A stretch of 64,000 nt of DNA, from positions 151,646,473 to 151,710,472 of the forward strand of contig NC_134399.1 in NCBI RefSeq assembly GCF_050003625.1, given 5' to 3'. The DNA comes from Haematobia irritans (lineage: Eukaryota; Arthropoda; Insecta; Diptera; Muscidae). Below the pieces are notes generated by a model. It saw only the letters and a program-made list of their open reading frames with translations, searched no databases and had not been told where the DNA came from. This document shows, in pieces, positions 59,650-64,000 of this stretch. Both the position numbers and the translations under genes were made by a program. Position 1 is the stretch's first letter, and the number at the start of each line of letters is the position of its first letter.

Positions 59650-61623
59650 CACTCAAAAAATTTTACCTGGATCCAAAGTTTTTGACCTTCCTCTAAGGAT
59701 TTTGGTATTGATTCCGGGGATTCTTTAAAATAAAACAAGTAAGGAAAGCCTAAAGTCGGAGGGTGCCGACTATATTATACCCTGCACCACTTTGTAGATG
59801 CCCATTTTCGCCATAACAAATTCGTCAAATGTGTTGGGTGCTATATATAAAAATTTCTGTTTCGCTATACATGCATTTAAATCTGACTCGACCAGGACTA
59901 AATTTGTTAGACTTCCAAAAAACTGTAGACTTAAAATGTCAGTCAAATCCCCTGGGGTGGAACATAATGTTAGTAAAAAATTATGGAAAACATTTAAATC
60001 CGAAGCAATTTTTAGGCAACTTTGCAAAAGTGTATTTATGATTTATCGGTCAATAGCTATATACTACAAGTATAGGAAAATTAAAGTTATTTTTACAAGT
60101 ATATTTTACACGCAGCGGCGATTTTACAAGAAAATTTAGGTATTTTGGTCATTTTTGCCGAAATAAGAAATACATATATATGGGAGCTATATCTAAATCT
60201 GAGCCGATTGCAACCATATTTGCCACGCATAGCTATAATGCTAATTCTACTCCCTGTGCAAAATTTCAAGTAAATCGGAGTAAAATATTGGCCACTATGG
60301 TCTTATTAGTGTAAATCGGGCGAACGATATATATGGGAGCTATATCTAAATCTGAACCGATTTCAATTAAATTTGGCACACTTGACTACACTACTAATTG
60401 TACTCCTAGTGCAAAATTTCAACCAAATTAGGATAAAACTCTGGCTTCTGGGGCCATATAAGTCCAGATCGGGCGAAAGATATATATGGGAGCTATATCT
60501 AAATCTGAACCGATTTCAATAAAATTTAGCACACTTGACTCTACTACTAATTGTGCTCCTAGTACAAAATTTCAACCAAATTGGGCTAAAACCCTGGCAT
60601 CTGGGGTCATATAAGTCCATATCGGGCGAAAGATATATATGGGAGCTATATCTAAATCTGAACTGATTTAAATCAAATTCGGCATACTTGACTATAGTAC
60701 TAATTGTTTTCCTTGTGCAAAATTTCAAGCAAATCAGGGTAAAACTCTGGCTTCTGGGTTCATATAAGTGCATATCGGGCGAAAAATATATATGGAAGCT
60801 ATATCTAAATCTGAACCGATTTCTTCCAAAATCAATTGGGTTCTGTTCTGACCCAAAACAGAAACTTGTGCCAAATTTTAAGTCCATTGGACTAAAACTG
60901 CGACCTAGACTTTGATCACAAAAATGAGTTCACAGACAGACGGATGGACGGACATGGCGAGATCGAGTCAGGGAACCACCCTGAGCATTATTGCCAAAGA
61001 CACCATGTGTCTATCTCGTCTCCTTCTGGGTATTACAAACATATGCACTAACTTATAATACCCTGTTCCACAGGGTGGAGCAGGGTATAAACATTTTTTA
61101 GGGACCTTGTAACTTTAAATCTAGTATCAAAAAATAAGATTAGGATACCGATCTTATTTATCGATTTCTCATTATATTTTTTTGCGATATATAAAGCTAT
61201 TGAAGAGCAAACAATTACCAGTTTGAAAATCCAGATTGTACTATACGGATACTTCAAAGTAAAATATGTTTTCTTAATTCCAAAAATACCATATATATAC
61301 TATATATATATTGGAAGCGTTTTCATTTTAAATCTAAAGATTCAATATATCAATTCAAGGCGATTATTTTACTTTAAAAATGTTTTTCTTTATATTTAAG
61401 AAAAATTTTCCTTAATTCAAGGGCATACAACATTAACGGAGGGATGCTAATTTGCAAAGTTGGTGTCCTAAATTTAATAAAAAATTGTAAAGCAAAGATT
61501 GTAAACTTTCTTTTAATTAAATTTTCTTTATATTTAAGAAATTTGTCCTTAATTTGTGTACATGAAGTGTCCTAAAATTTAGGCTGCATTATCGTTCACA
61601 TTAAGTCCATATTGTTTTCAGTG
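59650..61623. mobile_element. CACTG-type MITE, beta subfamily, split by twin-hairpin H
   Basis: TA borders (59648-59649, 61624-61625). Ends CACTCAAAAAATTTTACCTG and ATATTGTTTTCAGTG. It is 618 bp without copy H. Landmarks ACCTGGATCCAAAG and AAAATTTAGGCTGCATTATC tie it to the other beta copies. Confidence 0.85.
59735..61090 (-). mobile_element. twin-hairpin element, copy H
   Basis: Starts ACAAGTAAGGAAAGCCTAA, hairpin AGTCGGAGGGTGCCGACT, TATACCCTGCACCAC. It ends with ATACCCTGTTCCACAGGGTG and CAGGGTATAA. Units with GGGAGCTATATCTAAATCTG lie near 60181, 60336, 60486 and 60641, and an ACAGACGGATGGACGGACA tract near 60935. It is an outlying, diverged subfamily relative to C and F. Confidence 0.9.
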
Positions 61624-61625
61624 TA

Positions 61626-63333
61626 CTATGACCTTAACGACCAAAGCTTAACAATATATTTATAAATAATTGTAAATAAAATTATCCAATAAATAAATTT
61701 AAAGTTGTATGGCCTTCAATTATGTAGGTAATGTGGAGAATAGGTAATGTGGAGAATACAACCCTTGGAACCCATTTTAAGGCTAAAGGTCAAATGAACA
61801 AATATTCTAACCAACAAAATGTTTGCCCTGAAGTTCAAAACTCCTCTTGTCCACTCTTTTATGTGAAAACTTTTCTCTTATAAAATTTTGTGTAAATTTC
61901 CATTTCCCCCCTCTACCAATCAACCATACAACCAACCTGTGTCCTTTAACAACACATTTCTGTTGTATTGTTGGCTGGCTCTAAAGCTCACCAAACCACA
62001 CTACACACCACCACAAAGTCGGTAAATGAACAACATTAGAAAGACAAATAAAGGAACTTAGATGCAAAATAAAATTTATACAAAAAAAAACAACAAACTT
62101 ACATTTTCCATTTTTAATGAAAAAGTATATGGTTTTGAAGATAGAAGGACATTTGTTTTCTACCACCACCATACCAATACCACAAAGATGAAAAAACAGA
62201 AAAACGACATAAGACTTTGTTGTCAACATCTGTATGGGATTGTTGTTGCTGGTATTTGCTGTTCTTTTATGAATGTGGAGAAAATATTTACAAATATAAT
62301 TAAAATGTAGTTGTGTAAATGATTTGAAAATAATTTCATTAAAAGTGCAAAAATATGCTTTGTTGTCTTTTTTTGTCTCTTTGGAATACACAGTCGGTTT
62401 AGAGTCCCTTCAATAGTTGGTTGGTTGGTTGATTGTCCTTGCTGTCGTCATAACCAGGTCATGCTGAAGTACATGGTTGATATACGAACTCGAGCAATAG
62501 ATGATATTAAGTTTTAAAACCAACAAAACAAAAAATATCACATTTCATAATGAATTCAATTTTATTTGACTTCTTTGGTAACATAATACAATATACTTTG
62601 AATTACTTAGTACACTCATATGTTTTAATTAAAATTTGTGGCAAAGGATAATGGAGGATATCAAATGGGCAAAGGATTTCGTTTTGCTGTGTGAATAACC
62701 AATTGTTTCTGAATCTCACATTACATTGCATATGTATTTTTTTTGCTAAAATTGTAGCGACAGGAAAGCTGACACGAAATTTTAAATGTTGAACGAGTGT
62801 TGCCTATTATTGGGCGGGATTGGGCAAACCTAGTGTTGGAATCTGTCAACTGACAACTCAATCGTAAGGCTTGTCATTTTTGAGGTTATACGAACTTAGA
62901 ACTCAGATTCATCTCGCCCAAAAACAATTAATTAAATCGTTAAACGTGTATCGGTAAGGCTCTAGACAGATAAACGTTTATCATGGGTGCAAAACCAGTT
63001 TCGACGAAACACAAAAAAGTCTTTCAGCGATGTGTTTCAAAGGTACTATACACAGAAAAAATTTTCACGAACATTTTTTCACTTAAAGTTTGGCACAAAT
63101 TTGTTTATGTTTACGGCTAAGTTTTTCCACAGTGGTTCCCCATAGTAAAAACAAATTAAAAGGCATCTTCAACTTTACTCGAGTGGTTTTTAAAGACAGC
63201 AAACAACTGAGTTTTTGCACAATTAACCCGATAGTACAAAAATATATTGTAAAAGTATCTTCACCTTTGAAAGCTTAACTATAAAGCCCTTTCGAGAGAA
63301 ATCCAAATTCGAATTGGAAACAAAGTTCCCACA
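61626..63333. other. non-coding unique DNA
   Basis: No gene or repeat recognised. Opposing frames at 61981-62391 and 62062-62310 overlap and lack domains. Confidence 0.5.
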
Positions 63334-63353
63334 TTTGGTAGAATTCTACCAAA
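63334..63353. repeat. 20 nt perfect palindrome at head of a 29 bp array
   Basis: TTTGGTAGAATTCTACCAAA is self-complementary over all 20 bases. A near-identical palindrome stands at 7867-7882, likewise shortly before 29 bp units. A partial copy (TTGGTAGAATTC) occurs at 63533. Confidence 0.95.
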
Positions 63354-63380
63354 AATACTAGATTTTTTACTGTTTGGTAG

Positions 63381-63518
63381 GTTAGGTTAGGTTAGGTTAG
63401 GTGGGAACCCGATGTATCAGGCTCACTTAGACTATTCAGTCCATTGTAATACCACATTGGTGAACTTCTTCTCTCTATGCAAGGCGGGCATGCTAACCAT
63501 TGCACCAAGGTGGCTCCC
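63381..63518 (-). mobile_element. tRNA-derived SINE with internal deletion, 138 bp
   Basis: A 13 bp duplication TACTGTTTGGTAG flanks it (63368-63380, 63519-63531). The tail appears as GGTTAGGTTAGGTTAGGT on this strand. The element jumps from GAACTTCTTCTCTCT straight to ATGCAAGGCGGGCATGC, losing about 200 bp of body including the B box. The intact duplications suggest the shortened RNA or DNA moved as such. Confidence 0.92.
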
Positions 63519-63544
63519 TACTGTTTGGTAGATTGGTAGAATTC

Positions 63545-64000
63545 TTTATGTTTTGGTATATTTTGCAAATAAAATTTTGATAAAATTTCCTACAGAAATT
63601 AAATTTTGACAAAATTTCCTATAGAAATAAAATTTGGACAAAATTTTCTATAGAAATAAAATTTTGACAAAGTTTTCTATAGAAATAAAACGTTGAAAAA
63701 TTTTCTATAGAAATAAAATTTTGACAAAATTTCCTATAGAAATAAAATTTTGACAGAATTTTCTATAGAACTAAAATTTTGACAGAATTTTTCATAGAAA
63801 TAAAATTTGTACAAAATTTTCTATAGAAATAAAATTTTGACAAAATTTTCTATGGAAATAAAATTTTGACAAAATTTTCTATGGAAATAAAATTTTGAAA
63901 AAACTTTATATAGGAATAAAATTTTGATAAAATTTTCTATAAAAAAAAAATTTTGAAAAAAATTATAGAAATAAAATATTGACAAAATTTTCCATAGAAA
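63545..64000. repeat. 29-30 bp tandem array, block 3
   Basis: Units with GACAAAATTTTCTATAGAAA and the TAAAATTTT linker of block 1, continuing to the window edge. It follows the palindrome and SINE just described. Confidence 0.95.

Noticed and set aside
63381..63402. Telomere-like GGTTAGGTTAGG repeat
   Set aside because: It is the complement of the SINE 3' tail and lies between SINE body and target duplication; flies lack TTAGG telomeres.

Overview
The window looks like repeat-dominated nuclear DNA of a muscoid fly. It is very AT-rich and has no convincing host gene. It carries a Himar/irritans-type mariner with the terminal motif ACAGGTTGGCTGATAAG, several other mariner and Tc1 lineages, a tRNA-derived SINE with a CCTAA-type tail, and long arrays of a 29-30 bp AT-rich repeat. 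That repertoire fits Muscidae (horn fly, stable fly or house fly relatives); the species is an inference. Nothing bacterial or viral is seen. The single-copy stretches read like intron or intergenic DNA; splice-like signals near 6569 and 15792 hint that part of it may be a long intron.

Layout. 1-1985: first 29-30 bp array, with a longer-period repeat. 1986-7454: non-coding DNA with a hAT MITE (3451-3902), an old inverted-motif region (about 4040-6050) and a PIF/Harbinger MITE (5501-5718). 7455-9532: twin-hairpin element A. 9716-10690: dead mariner split by a SINE. 11551-14056: twin-hairpin element B, split by a Tc1-like DD37E transposon with a 265-codon transposase ORF. 14254-15080: CACTG-type MITE. 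16511-23900: second 29 bp array, split by a 1.4 kb palindromic insertion. 24973-25335: unassigned ORF. 25687-28608: three nested elements including twin-hairpin C. 30313-36515: MITEs, retroelement X, twin-hairpin D with a TA microsatellite, and a split SINE. 36516-37897: twin-hairpin E. 38460-40409: two transposase wrecks. 42430-45203: IR/DR Tc1 element with twin-hairpin F in one arm. 45264-46901: Himar-like mariner containing LINE RNase H sequence. 47396-51430: LINE, SINE and mariner fragments and the second PIF MITE. 52971-53528: hAT MITE with a perfect 8 bp duplication and a LINE RT fragment. 53659-55983: MITE with twin-hairpin G. 56002-56550: SINE within SINE. 57185-58860: mariner containing a third DD37E copy. 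59103-61623: MITEs with twin-hairpin H. 63334-64000: palindrome, SINE and a third 29 bp array.

How the parts relate. Almost everything explained is mobile DNA, much of it nested, so relative ages and insertion sites can be read directly. The main result is a family of eight elements (A-H), all ending in ACAAGTA plus a GC hairpin at one side and a TATACCC...GGGTATAA hairpin at the other. Their interiors are tandem units of about 150 bp. Five of them can be compared with homologous unfilled sites in this same window. Those comparisons show insertion into T-runs without an evident target duplication, which recalls Helentron/HINE elements. The SINE and element X share a 3' tail and were probably mobilised by the same LINE machinery. 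No transposase or RT ORF in the window appears intact; the DD37E copy at 13111-13908 keeps its catalytic residues but has lost its N-terminal DNA-binding part.
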